Of a DNA stretch of 42,432 nt, positions 14,922 through 23,197 are shown in pieces. Every line of letters starts with the position of its first letter. Within the stretch, counting starts at the first letter, position 1. This DNA comes from Butyrivibrio sp. LB2008. Its GTDB lineage: Bacteria; Bacillota; Clostridia; Lachnospirales; Lachnospiraceae. The position numbers and the translations under genes are program-made. The notes under the pieces were generated by a model, which was not told the origin of the DNA, made no database searches, and saw only the letters and a list, made by a program, of their open reading frames with translations. Location of the stretch: contig NZ_JHXZ01000023.1 in the NCBI RefSeq assembly GCF_000621565.1, positions 1-42,432 on the forward strand, in the 5' to 3' direction.

Positions 14922-16211
14922 ATGGAAAACGGTAAGAGTAGAGGGATTTATAGTAATATCCTCAAGAATAATGAATATAGAAAATTGTTGTTTTCGAATC
15001 TGATCAACAGATTTGGGGATTCGGTGGAATCAATTGCTTTGATTTGGATTGTATATCGGATAACGCATAGTGCGGCATGGTCTGCAATAGTCTTTGCGCT
15101 TAATACGCTTCCAAATGTTTTGGTTCAACCTTTTGCAGGGGCATTTGTGGAGAAGCTTAATAAGAAAATGGTTGTGATTACTACACATTTTCTTAGAGCT
15201 GCACTTATATCGTTGTTCATTATTCTGTACAAGTTTGATTGTGTTAATCCGCTGATCTTATCAGTTTTTACCTTGCTTATCACGACTATTGAATCTTTTA
15301 ATTTGCCTGCAGATACCGCCTTTACTGCGCAGGTCATTAGGCGTGAAGACATAAGTGCAGGTATGAGTCTTAATTCTGTTTTTACCAATGCTGCCTCACT
15401 TGTCGGTAACGGTGTTGCCGGATTTATTATTGCAAAAAGCGGGATTGAAGCAGCGATGTTTATAGATGTTTCAACATTTATAGTCGCAGCAATGCTTATC
15501 AAGCTTATAAAAGAAAATGATAATATCGCTACACAGAAAGCGTGTATCGTAAAAGCCGGTAATCCCGGATATGCAAAGCTGCTTAAAGACGGTATAGCTT
15601 ACATGCTAAAGACTCCGGCAGTAAGAAATTTCTGTGTCATATGCATTGTTTTTAACTGTATGCTGATTCCGATCAATGCGTTGCAAGCTCCGATTGCAGA
15701 TGAAATTTTCGGGATGGGGAGCGAATTACTGAGTATTGCCGGAATATTTGCATCTATAGGTGGTATCGCGGGAGCAGCTCTTTTGCCTTATCTTGCGAAA
15801 GTATTATCACCGCTTAGGGTTACAATTCTCGGGGCGATGATGCTGACGGCCGGAATGGCTTGTTTGCCATGTGGAAGACTGGTAAAAGGGGATGCGATTC
15901 TTTCGTATTTGGTGATAAGTGTCAGTTTTTTTGCGATGGTAGCATCATCTTCGCTGGTCGGGGGAATGATCAATATTCAATTCATGAAATGTGTGGATAG
16001 CAGGTTCATGGCGCGGGCATCGGCTGTTTTTAGTGCTTCTGCGACAGCTGCCATGCCGATAGGTTCACTTATTATCAGCATGTTTGTTACATACATCAGC
16101 GTGACATATATGTTGATCTTCAGTACCATAGCTTCTGCAGTAATGCTTATAACGATCACGGTTATACAGCCTGTTCTGGAAAAAACGGAGGAGCCAGTCA
16201 TTGCAACTTAA
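14922..16211 (+). CDS. MFS-type efflux transporter
   Basis: A 429-residue major-facilitator protein of the macrolide-exporter/MFS_3 kind. It has about a dozen hydrophobic segments. The N-terminal LLFSNLINRFGDSVESIALIW and the inter-helix loop EKLNKKMVVI after helix 2 (motif A-like position) are typical. It probably exports a drug or other small amphipathic compound by proton exchange in the cytoplasmic membrane; substrate unknown. AGAAGGAGA stands 8 bases before the ATG. An HTH regulator gene overlaps its last 11 bases and is translated with it, suggesting that regulator controls export. Confidence 0.87.
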   Translation: MENGKSRGIYSNILKNNEYRKLLFSNLINRFGDSVESIALIWIVYRITHSAAWSAIVFALNTLPNVLVQPFAGAFVEKLNKKMVVITTHFLRAALISLFIILYKFDCVNPLILSVFTLLITTIESFNLPADTAFTAQVIRREDISAGMSLNSVFTNAASLVGNGVAGFIIAKSGIEAAMFIDVSTFIVAAMLIKLIKENDNIATQKACIVKAGNPGYAKLLKDGIAYMLKTPAVRNFCVICIVFNCMLIPINALQAPIADEIFGMGSELLSIAGIFASIGGIAGAALLPYLAKVLSPLRVTILGAMMLTAGMACLPCGRLVKGDAILSYLVISVSFFAMVASSSLVGGMINIQFMKCVDSRFMARASAVFSASATAAMPIGSLIISMFVTYISVTYMLIFSTIASAVMLITITVIQPVLEKTEEPVIAT

Positions 16212-17307
16212 TCTAAATAAGAATATCAAAAAATACCGCAAAGAAATGAATCTGACACAGGAGGAACTTGCTGAAGCATTTGGAGTCACCGTCGGCGCGG
16301 TCTCAAAATGGGAAAGCGGCAGTACTGTTCCGGACATTATGACTATGATTGAGTTAGCCGACTTTTTTAATATTTCAATGGATATACTTCTTGGCTATAA
16401 TCTGTCATCAAAAAGGATTGAAGACATAACTCAAAGGATATTTAGTTTGGCAAAGGAACAAAAATATGAAGAAGCTGTTTCTGAAGCTGAGAAGGCGCTT
16501 GTTCGCTATCCTGCAAGTTTCAAGATAATAAGAGCGTGTGCTTCAATGTATGCGGTTCTTTTTCTGGCAAACGGAAAAAATGAAGATGCAAAAAGATCGG
16601 TAGAATTATTTGAAAAGGCATTAACGCTTCTTTCGCAAAATGATGATCCTGATTGCAGTGAATTTTCTATACGGATGGATATAGCAAAAATAAAGAACTA
16701 CTTGGATCCGGATGAAGCTTTGGCGGAGTTTGGCAAGATTAATTATCTTGGGATTGCGGATATAGACATAGCACGCTTGCTGCACAAAAAGGGAGAAAAG
16801 GATGAAGCATTGGACCGATATACAAAGGCCTTGTTTCGAAATCTCATGCAGGAATATGATTTATCTTTTAATATGTCATGGGCAATTATGGAGCGCGGGA
16901 AAAATAAAGATTTCAGAGATGCTTGTGATCTGATTGATCGGAGTGTAGCATATATAGATTCAGCCGGCTTGGGAAAAATCTGCTATATATCCAAAATGAA
17001 AGTTATTCTTCTCGTGATTAAAGCACTGGCTTTATCTTGTCTTAATGAGTATGAAAAGATGAGAAAGACGATTGATGAAGCATATGCGCTTGCAAAAAAA
17101 TATGATGCCAATCCAAATAATTTATTTAGCGATTGTATAAAATTTTGGTATGCAAAAGAGGAATTTAACCCCATCATAAGCGATGATCTGGGGCGGAGCG
17201 CTGTTGAGAGTATAGATAATTACTTGGGAAAAAAGCTTTATCCGGCGAAGGAAGTGTTGGCGCATAAAACTAAGGAGGCTGAAAAGTATTGGAAGAGCAT
17301 TCGCTAA
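16201..17307 (+). CDS. XRE-type HTH regulator with TPR-like C-terminal part
   Basis: A 368-residue protein. Residues ~3-60 are a Cro/C1 helix-turn-helix (LTQEELAEAFGVTVGAVSKWESG), followed by helical repeats resembling tetratricopeptide repeats (LVRYPASFKIIRACASMY, KKGEKDEALDRYTKAL). Such two-part proteins often bind a peptide or partner through the repeats to control transcription. The start is TTG at 16201, set by CGGAGG 9 bases upstream, and overlaps the MFS gene by 11 bases. Translational coupling suggests the pair forms one operon. No effector gene is visible nearby. Confidence 0.85.
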   Translation: MQLNLNKNIKKYRKEMNLTQEELAEAFGVTVGAVSKWESGSTVPDIMTMIELADFFNISMDILLGYNLSSKRIEDITQRIFSLAKEQKYEEAVSEAEKALVRYPASFKIIRACASMYAVLFLANGKNEDAKRSVELFEKALTLLSQNDDPDCSEFSIRMDIAKIKNYLDPDEALAEFGKINYLGIADIDIARLLHKKGEKDEALDRYTKALFRNLMQEYDLSFNMSWAIMERGKNKDFRDACDLIDRSVAYIDSAGLGKICYISKMKVILLVIKALALSCLNEYEKMRKTIDEAYALAKKYDANPNNLFSDCIKFWYAKEEFNPIISDDLGRSAVESIDNYLGKKLYPAKEVLAHKTKEAEKYWKSIR

Positions 17308-17368
17308 ATAATTTTTTGGAAGATGAGATTCTCTTTTTTACCCTGAGAAAATACTAATTAAAAAATTT

Positions 17369-17403
17369 GTGGACAGATTATGCATACGACATAATCTGCC
17401 CAC
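17369..17403. terminator. Bidirectional terminator between HTH regulator and flotillin
   Basis: GTGG-CAGATTATG pairs with CATAATCTG-CCAC around CATACGA. On the minus strand AAATTTTTTAA follows, so it ends the flotillin transcript well. On the plus strand a weaker TTTGTTT follows. Confidence 0.75.
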
Positions 17404-17418
17404 TTTGTTTATTATTCT

Positions 17419-18987
17419 TTATTCTTCATCGTTATTTTTCTTAGGTGTTGCTTTAACTTCGACATCGTTAAGTCCGGTGATGTTTACGTTTTTGGTGACT
17501 TTGGCATCATATGTGCCGGCTTTCATGATCTCTGCGAAATCAACTCCTGTTGCTTCTGACATGGTATCAAAAACCTGTTTCATTACAATGGGCATGTTAC
17601 CGGAAATCTGGCTTGCGCCGTTTGATCCGTCGCCTGTTCCGTAGATGTTGATCTTGTCAATCTGTGAAAGAGGCTTAGCAATTTCAGCAGCCATCTGAGG
17701 CATGATCTTGATCATCATTTCGGCCATAGCAGCGCCGTTGTACTTCTTGTATGCTTCAGCTTTCTTTTCCATTGCTTCGGCTTCTGCAAGACCTTGAGCT
17801 TTGATGCTTTCGGCTTCGGCTCTACCTTTTGCGGCAATACCTGCAGCTTCTGCGTCGTACTTTGCTTTGATACCGGCAGCTTCCTGTTCGGCAGCGTACT
17901 TCATTGCTTCAGCTTTAGCTTTCTGAGCCTCAGCTTCTTTTTCCTGTTCGTACTTACGGGCTTCAGCTTCACGCTGTCTCTGGATGAGCTTTGCTTCAGC
18001 GTCTTTTTCTGCACGATACTTATCGGCATCGGCTTTTTTCTCAATTTCAGCGGCAAGTTCCTGCTGTTTTACGAGTACTTCTTTCTGCTTAAGTTCAGCT
18101 TCACGTTCAACCTTGGCAATCTCAGCATTAACTGTTGCTGCCTGGATTGTTTTTTGCTGTTCCTGTTTCTGAATCTCGTAAGCGGCATCAGCTTCAGCCT
18201 GTGCTGTATCAGCCTGTTTCTTAAGAGCAGCTTTTTTAATGTCAAGTTCGTTATTCTTCTGCGCAATCTCGGTCTGAGCGGCAACTTTCGCATCGTTGGA
18301 TGCTCTGTCGGCTTCAGCCTGGGCGATAGCTACATCTCTGTCAGCCTGTGCCTTTGCGATAGCAGCGTCTTTTTTAATCCTTGCTGTATTGTCGGCACCG
18401 AGATCTCTGATAAGACCATTTTCATCGGTTACGTTTTGAATGTTGCAGGATATGATCTCGATACCGAGTTTATCCATGTCCTTTGAAGCCTTAAGCATAA
18501 CCTGATCTGAGAATGAATCTCTGTCGGTATTGATTGTACGAAGATCAAGAGTACCGATGATCTCACGCATATTACCCTGAAGAGAATCTTTGAGTTCTTC
18601 GGCAATCTGTGCAGGTGCCTTGTTAAGGAAGTTCTTTGATGCAAGAAGGATTCCTTTTACATTTAAGGGATCTTCATCAGTGCCTATGTTAATGATTCTG
18701 TCTGTTGCGATGCGAACCTTTGCAACAGCGTCTACATCGACGTTAATAAAGTCATTTGTAGGAACTGACTGTTCTGTCTTTATATCTACTGTCATCTGTC
18801 CGAGATAAAGTTTATCGACTCTTTCAAAGAAAGGAATCTTTACGCCCGCTCTTCCGATTAGAATTCTGGGCTCTTTGCGAAGTCCGGAAATGATAAATGC
18901 CTGATCCGGAGGCGCTTTTACATAACCCATTGCGAAAATAAGTATTACAACCAAAGCTGTAACTGAAGCGCCAATAATTGCTGTCAT
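17419..18987 (-). CDS. floT: Flotillin-like SPFH protein
   Basis: A 522-residue flotillin. One N-terminal membrane segment (~3-20) leads to an SPFH/band 7 domain (VKAPPDQAFIISGL...RILIGRAGVKIPFFERVDKL) up to ~200. A long Ala/Glu/Lys-rich flotillin coiled coil follows (~205-400, repeated AEA and EAE motifs), and a C-terminal oligomerisation part ends in NNDEE. Flotillins scaffold ordered membrane domains and influence secretion, division and antibiotic response. In Bacillus the gene follows an NfeD-type gene; none is present here, so it is a single-gene unit. GGAGG is 6 bases before the ATG. A long hairpin occupies its leader (19026-19072). Confidence 0.93.
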   Translation of the reverse strand: MTAIIGASVTALVVILIFAMGYVKAPPDQAFIISGLRKEPRILIGRAGVKIPFFERVDKLYLGQMTVDIKTEQSVPTNDFINVDVDAVAKVRIATDRIINIGTDEDPLNVKGILLASKNFLNKAPAQIAEELKDSLQGNMREIIGTLDLRTINTDRDSFSDQVMLKASKDMDKLGIEIISCNIQNVTDENGLIRDLGADNTARIKKDAAIAKAQADRDVAIAQAEADRASNDAKVAAQTEIAQKNNELDIKKAALKKQADTAQAEADAAYEIQKQEQQKTIQAATVNAEIAKVEREAELKQKEVLVKQQELAAEIEKKADADKYRAEKDAEAKLIQRQREAEARKYEQEKEAEAQKAKAEAMKYAAEQEAAGIKAKYDAEAAGIAAKGRAEAESIKAQGLAEAEAMEKKAEAYKKYNGAAMAEMMIKIMPQMAAEIAKPLSQIDKINIYGTGDGSNGASQISGNMPIVMKQVFDTMSEATGVDFAEIMKAGTYDAKVTKNVNITGLNDVEVKATPKKNNDEE

Positions 18988-19025
18988 AGTTGTCCTCCAT
19001 TCTGACTGAGATAACTCAGCCGCGA

Positions 19026-19072
19026 ATACATCTTTTCCCTGAAAAAAATGTGTAGAATCAGAAAAGATGTAT
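19026..19072 (-). promoter_or_regulatory. Twelve-pair hairpin in the flotillin leader
   Basis: ATACATCTTTTC pairs perfectly with GAAAAGATGTAT across a 23-base loop, about 40 bases before the flotillin start on the minus strand. A second short palindrome, CTGAGATAACTCAG, lies just before the ribosome site. No T-run follows, so it is more likely an mRNA-stability or translation-control element, or a protein operator, than a terminator. A TATAAT for the minus strand lies at about 19096-19101. Confidence 0.5.
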
Positions 19073-19202
19073 GTTATTGATTTGTTATGTGTATATTATA
19101 ATCCAAGTCACATCTTAGATAAATATTGATATTGACGAAAAGAAATGTTCCTAATCTGCAAGAATTTCGGATTAAAAAAATAATAGAAATTGGGATATGT
19201 TG

Positions 19203-19231
19203 TTGACATATAATAGTATGACAATTATAAT
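19203..19231 (+). promoter_or_regulatory. Perfect consensus sigma-A promoter
   Basis: TTGACA (19203-19208), 17 bp, TATAAT (19226-19231): all twelve consensus bases and the ideal spacing. Transcription would begin near 19238 and give a leader of about 235 bases before the GNAT-methyltransferase gene. Confidence 0.85.
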
Positions 19232-19260
19232 CGGTACTAATAATTTTCAGAAAGAAGATA

Positions 19261-19383
19261 TGGATATGAGAGAATTTATGCTCATCAACAATAATACTAA
19301 TACCAATCCAAATCCCGTGACCAATAATCAGGGGACTATTAGTGTTATATTTGATGAGGATATTCGGATATGTCATATCTGAG
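19261..19383 (+). CDS. Short Asn-rich leader-peptide candidate
   Basis: A frame of about 40 codons starting ATGGATATGAGAG runs to the TGA around 19381-19383. Its middle is very rich in Asn and Thr codons (NNNTNTNPNPVTNNQG). It lies on the transcript from the consensus promoter and is followed by a 13-pair hairpin just before the next gene. The arrangement resembles translation- or transcription-attenuation leaders, in which stalling on a short peptide decides expression. The ribosome site (GAAAGAAG) is moderate. It could be a small functional peptide or non-coding leader. Confidence 0.4.
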
Positions 19384-19410
19384 ATAAAAAGTAATCACAG
19401 AGACAGAGAG

Positions 19411-19449
19411 ATTAAGAGCCTCATCAAGCGTACATGTTTGGTGGGGCTC
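19411..19449 (+). promoter_or_regulatory. Long leader hairpin before the GNAT-methyltransferase gene
   Basis: AGAGCCTCATCAA pairs with TTTGGTGGGGCTCT with G-T pairs (about 13 bp) around GCGTACATG. Only a weak AATTATAT tract follows, so full termination is doubtful. It ends 27 bases before the start codon. Together with the short upstream frame it is a candidate attenuator. Confidence 0.5.
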
Positions 19450-19475
19450 TAATTATATATGAGAGGAGAATTGTT

Positions 19476-20771
19476 ATGGAACTAATAAGAGTGCAGGATT
19501 CAGACTACAGGAAGGCGTATGAGCTGTATATGACTTTTGATAAGGACGAGAACGGCTTTGTCAACAGCGTGTACGGCTATGATTATGACAAGTTCTTAGA
19601 GTGGATCGAGATGAAAAGAAATTGGTCAATGGGAAAAGGGCTTCCTGAGGGCTTTGTACCTGATACATCTTTTGTGCTTTCGGTGGACGGTGAGTATGTC
19701 GGCGTATTTAACTTAAGACATTATCTGAACGACTTTCTAAGGAACGGTCCGGGGCACATCGGATATGGCATTTCCAAGAAATACAGAAGAAAAGGATATG
19801 CTACGGCTGGCCTTAAACTTGCACTTGGAAAGGCAAGGGAGATTGGGATTCATGAAGCTTATCTTTCTGTAAACAAGGACAATACCGGAAGTTTAAAGAC
19901 TCAGCTTAACAATGGTGCATATATCCACCATGAGGATGACAGTAAGTACTACACAAGGATAAATGCGATAAGCGAGTCTGACAGCAGGGAAAAGATTGTA
20001 ACTGATTATTACAACCAGACTGAAGAGGATGGAAGGCTTGATGAATCAAGACACGGACAGCTTGAGTATGCGACAACAATGCACTATATTCACAGGTTTG
20101 CGGATTTAGATAAGAAGTTCAAGATCCTTGAAGTCGGCGCGGCAACGGGAAGATATTCAATAGCACTTGCTAAGGAAGGTTTTGATGTCACTGCTGTAGA
20201 TCTCGTTGAAAAAAACATTGAGATATTAAAGAAAAACAGTGAAGGAATCGCAAACATACATCCAATGCAGGGTGATGCGACTAAGCTTACAGGCCTTGAA
20301 GATGACAGCTTTGATGTGACGCTGGTTCTGGGACCTATGTATCATCTGTATGACAGGGAGGATGTGGACAAAGCTATAGATGAGGCAATTAGAGTAACAA
20401 AGCCCGGCGGAACTATGATGTTTGCCTTTATTTCAGTCTTTGCATTTATGTACGCAAACCATCTGGACGGAAACTGGAAGAACGGAGAAAAAGAGAACTT
20501 CACGGAAGACTACAAAATAAGGCATTTCAAAGAGCAGATGTTTACTGGCTATGATGTCACGGAGTTTGAAGATCTTTTTACCGGGAAGAAAACAGAACAC
20601 ATCACGACAACAGGCGTTGACGGACTACTTATTTCTATGGAGATGAATCCGGAGTTCCAGATTTCGGATGAAGATTTCGAGTCGCTGAAAAAGTGGTACC
20701 TGGCATTTTCGGAGAAAAGAGAACTGCTTGGAAGTTCTACACATCTTCTTTATATCTGTAAAAAAATCTGA
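19476..20771 (+). CDS. GNAT acetyltransferase fused to a SAM-dependent methyltransferase
   Basis: A 431-residue fusion. Residues ~1-170 are a GNAT domain with the acetyl-CoA loop YRRKGYATAGL and the NKDNTGSLK segment. From ~185 a class I methyltransferase follows, with motif I ILEVGAATGRYS, VTAVDLVEKN, GDATKL, FDVTLVLGPMYHL and KPGGTMMF. Two modifying activities in one chain could act on one small molecule or protein. The start at 19476 is set by AGAGGAGAA. The upstream consensus promoter, short frame and hairpin suggest inducible expression. Substrate unknown; a drug or self-made metabolite is plausible. A strong terminator follows. Confidence 0.85.
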   Translation: MELIRVQDSDYRKAYELYMTFDKDENGFVNSVYGYDYDKFLEWIEMKRNWSMGKGLPEGFVPDTSFVLSVDGEYVGVFNLRHYLNDFLRNGPGHIGYGISKKYRRKGYATAGLKLALGKAREIGIHEAYLSVNKDNTGSLKTQLNNGAYIHHEDDSKYYTRINAISESDSREKIVTDYYNQTEEDGRLDESRHGQLEYATTMHYIHRFADLDKKFKILEVGAATGRYSIALAKEGFDVTAVDLVEKNIEILKKNSEGIANIHPMQGDATKLTGLEDDSFDVTLVLGPMYHLYDREDVDKAIDEAIRVTKPGGTMMFAFISVFAFMYANHLDGNWKNGEKENFTEDYKIRHFKEQMFTGYDVTEFEDLFTGKKTEHITTTGVDGLLISMEMNPEFQISDEDFESLKKWYLAFSEKRELLGSSTHLLYICKKI

Positions 20772-20779
20772 TAAATGCA

Positions 20780-20823
20780 CAGTATTTCGCTGGTATATTA
20801 ATTCGAATATCAGCGAAATACTG
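20780..20823. terminator. Thirteen-pair hairpin after the GNAT-methyltransferase gene
   Basis: CAGTATTTCGCTG pairs perfectly with CAGCGAAATACTG around an 18-base AT-rich loop, 8 bases after the stop codon. No long T-run, but position and stability make a transcript end likely. Confidence 0.6.
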
Positions 20824-20874
20824 TAATAATATGATTAAACTTTTATAAAAAAGCAGATATTTCTGCGCTTTCTT

Positions 20875-20903
20875 GTGACAATGTGATTTTTTTAGTTTAT
20901 AAT
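20875..20903 (+). promoter_or_regulatory. Promoter of the initiating sugar transferase
   Basis: GTGACA (20875-20880), 17 bp, TATAAT (20898-20903). The resulting leader is about 155 bases. I see no known riboswitch in it (20910-21065); it is A/T-rich with short complementary stretches only. Confidence 0.65.
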
Positions 20904-21065
20904 AAACTTATTGATGATAAAGGTAACAACAATCACTGCGCTAAAATTATTTAAAAAATACTCAAATTTTCTCTAAAATAATTATGCCTAAATGCCGATA
21001 CATCAATTGGGTACATATACTGATGGTAATTGTTCCTTATAAACATAGTCACGAGAGGGGACGAT

Positions 21066-21767
21066 ATGGCGAGAACGAATGTGGTTACGGCTGACAGAGT
21101 CGTAAATATCAGAGGCAGAAAGATTATTGAGCTGAATTATTGGGAGATTTACGATCATAAGGCCAATATCTATAAGTGGGTCAAAAGAGCTTTTGATGTG
21201 ATTGCTGCATGCGTAGCGCTTGTTTTATTGTCTCCGGTTTTTCTTATAACAGCAATCGCTATTTTCGTTGAAGACGGAGGCCCAATTTTCTTTACCCAGC
21301 AGAGAGCCGGTAAGGATATGCAGAGCTTCACGATTTATAAATTTAGAAGTATGTACAAAAATGCCGAGGATCTGTTCGAGAAGATGCAGGAACAGAATGA
21401 GCAGACAGGACATGCTTTTAAGATCAAAGACGATCCCAGAGTTACTCACGTGGGCAAGTTTATCAGAAGATTTTCAATTGATGAGCTTCCTCAGCTCTTT
21501 AATATCATTAAGGGCGATATGAGTGTTGTTGGACCGAGACCTATTCTCTATGAGCAGATGGAAGCCTGCAATGCATATGAGAAGCAGAGGCTCATCGTTA
21601 AGCCCGGACTTACCTGTTACTGGCAGGTATGCGGAAGAGCCAAGATAAAATGGGATCAATGGGTAGAACTCGATCTTAAATATATTCAGGACATGAGTAT
21701 AAAGAAAGATATAGAACTCATCATCAGAACTTTTCCTGCGGTATTCGGACAGGACGGAGCGTACTGA
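21066..21767 (+). CDS. Initiating undecaprenyl-phosphate sugar phosphotransferase
   Basis: A 233-residue bacterial sugar transferase (PF02397 family). One N-terminal hydrophobic hairpin (~40-65, ending LLSPVFLITAIAIF) is followed by the catalytic FFTQQRAGKD, FRSM, DDPRVTHVGKFIRR, SIDELPQLFN, GDMSVVGPRP and KPGLTCYWQV motifs. It moves a sugar-1-phosphate onto undecaprenyl phosphate at the inner face of the membrane, the first step of capsule or exopolysaccharide repeat synthesis. The start ATG 21066 has AGAGGGGAC before it; the longer frame from 21030 lacks one. It is separated from the main polysaccharide operon by 3.5 kb but surely supplies it or a related polymer. Confidence 0.92.
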   Translation: MARTNVVTADRVVNIRGRKIIELNYWEIYDHKANIYKWVKRAFDVIAACVALVLLSPVFLITAIAIFVEDGGPIFFTQQRAGKDMQSFTIYKFRSMYKNAEDLFEKMQEQNEQTGHAFKIKDDPRVTHVGKFIRRFSIDELPQLFNIIKGDMSVVGPRPILYEQMEACNAYEKQRLIVKPGLTCYWQVCGRAKIKWDQWVELDLKYIQDMSIKKDIELIIRTFPAVFGQDGAY

Positions 21768-21799
21768 GTTTTTCGGACAAAAAAGAATAATAAAAATCA

Positions 21800-21846
21800 A
21801 AGCTGTCATTTATAGTATCTGATACTAAAGTGGCAGCTTTTTTGTT
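21800..21846 (+). terminator. Terminator of the sugar transferase gene
   Basis: AAAGCTGTCA...AGTATC pairs with GATACTAAAGTGGCAGCTTT with small bulges and is followed by TTTTT. It lies about 30 bases after the stop codon. Confidence 0.75.
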
Positions 21847-21882
21847 TGATAGCTATCAAAAAAACGCTTCGCTATGGATGCG

Positions 21883-21956
21883 ACCGATGCGCAGAAGTAT
21901 TATGCAAGCTAAAGCTTGCGCGCATCGGTGCGCAAAGAGTTGCTTTGCAACTCTTT
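21883..21956. repeat. Nested palindromes between convergent genes
   Basis: ACCGATGCGC/GCGCATCGGT (21883-21892 and 21920-21929) encloses GCAAGC/GCTTGC (21904-21919). Directly next to it AAAGAGTTGC/GCAACTCTTT (21934-21956) forms another perfect hairpin. The group is more GC-rich than its surroundings and may be a REP-like element or a compound terminator for the leftward GT2 gene's neighbourhood. Confidence 0.5.
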
Positions 21957-21979
21957 GTTATTCAGAGCACTTGGCGAGT

Positions 21980-23008
21980 TTAGTTGGTTCTTTTGTCATA
22001 GGATAAAAGAATGAAGCGTGTAGCTTGAACTACAGGGAAAATCGGGTGCTTCATGCAAAAATATAAGAGTTTGTTTGCTTTTGAAGAAATGTCTACATGT
22101 GTGGACATTATTTTTTTGCGGATATCATCTCTGAGGAAAATTGCGCGTACCCTTTCCGTTACATTCGGAGCTCTGTGGCGAAGTTCAATCTTCATGGCAA
22201 CAAAGAGCATTATGACAAATTCACGGTCTACCTGTATTTCCGCGGTAGATATTTTTTTATCCCTAAGGATATCTTTGAAAGTCTTGTCGTTGAGCTCAAG
22301 GTTTGACAAGAGCTTTTGACTGTGGCCGTGTGCCATTGAATCGCTGATAAGTCTGTAGTGGTAAAAATAGCTGTCTTTTGCTATAACAAGTCTTTTGGCG
22401 TCGCAGATGGTGGGAAGCATTATATTTACGTCCTCGGCCATTACGATCGAAGTGTCGCAGTATTTGATGTTATCAAGTAGAAGCTTTCTTGATGTGAGCT
22501 TCATGCATCTGGACATGGTAACGGGACGGACTTCGTTTCCAAGAAGATTCTCTTTTATCTTATCAAGGGAGTCTCCGGTGTATACGCCGGGGGTAAGTCC
22601 CTGAGTTTCTTTTCTTCTCTCGTTATTTTTTTCAACAATGTAGTTTCCTGAGATTATTTCACTGTCGGAAAAAGAAGGATCGGTGAGAGCATAGAGTTTC
22701 TCGAACATATCGGTGTCAATCCAGTCGTCACTGTCGATGAAACAAAGATAGTCTGCACAGGCTCTTTTAACACCTTCGGTCCAGGCGGATATGAGACCGC
22801 CGTTGGTTTTATGGATTACTATGACACGATTGTCCTTTGTGGCGTATTCGTCACACTTTGCGGGACTTATGCCATCTGTGGATCCGTCGTCAACGAGGAT
22901 TACTTCAAACTCAGTGAAAGTCTGTGAAAGTACGCTTTCAAGGCACTCGTCCATATATTTGGCGGTGTTGTAAACCGGAATGATTACACTGATCTTGGGT
23001 TGTGACAT
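21980..23008 (-). CDS. Family 2 glycosyltransferase
   Basis: A 342-residue GT2 with a GT-A fold. It opens with SVIIPVYNTAKYMDECLESVLSQ and has DDGSTDG for nucleotide binding and CFIDSDDWID as the metal-binding DxD region. No clear membrane span; membrane-associated through its C-terminal basic-hydrophobic part. It probably adds a sugar to a lipid-linked polysaccharide repeat. The start at 23008 is chosen because AAGGGAAAAG precedes it and the GT2 fold begins directly after; the frame open to 23065 would add 19 residues without a ribosome site. It stands between the initiating transferase and the thioesterase, on the opposite strand. Confidence 0.87.
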   Translation of the reverse strand: MSQPKISVIIPVYNTAKYMDECLESVLSQTFTEFEVILVDDGSTDGISPAKCDEYATKDNRVIVIHKTNGGLISAWTEGVKRACADYLCFIDSDDWIDTDMFEKLYALTDPSFSDSEIISGNYIVEKNNERRKETQGLTPGVYTGDSLDKIKENLLGNEVRPVTMSRCMKLTSRKLLLDNIKYCDTSIVMAEDVNIMLPTICDAKRLVIAKDSYFYHYRLISDSMAHGHSQKLLSNLELNDKTFKDILRDKKISTAEIQVDREFVIMLFVAMKIELRHRAPNVTERVRAIFLRDDIRKKIMSTHVDISSKANKLLYFCMKHPIFPVVQATRFILLSYDKRTN

Positions 23009-23197
23009 TTCTTTTCCCTTCTGAAATTTGGCTTTTGACATCTGAATTATATACGAATTGCTCAATGACTATCGCCATTTTCACAATTCTACAAACTATC
23101 TTATCAGTGACTGCGCGTGTGTGTCAAAATAGGATAGAAACGCTGGGGCATTTGAGGTAAAATTAATAGTAACAAAAAATCCAGGAGGAAAGGGCGT

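Noticed and set aside
17794..18486. Long Cys/Phe-rich open frame opposite flotillin
   Set aside because: It mirrors the Ala/Glu/Lys-rich coiled coil of flotillin on the other strand; composition is an artefact and no ribosome site is present.
20910..21065. Riboswitch in the leader of the sugar transferase gene
   Set aside because: The 155-base leader is long, but I find none of the conserved cores of cyclic-di-GMP, SAM, FMN, TPP, glycine or T-box elements.
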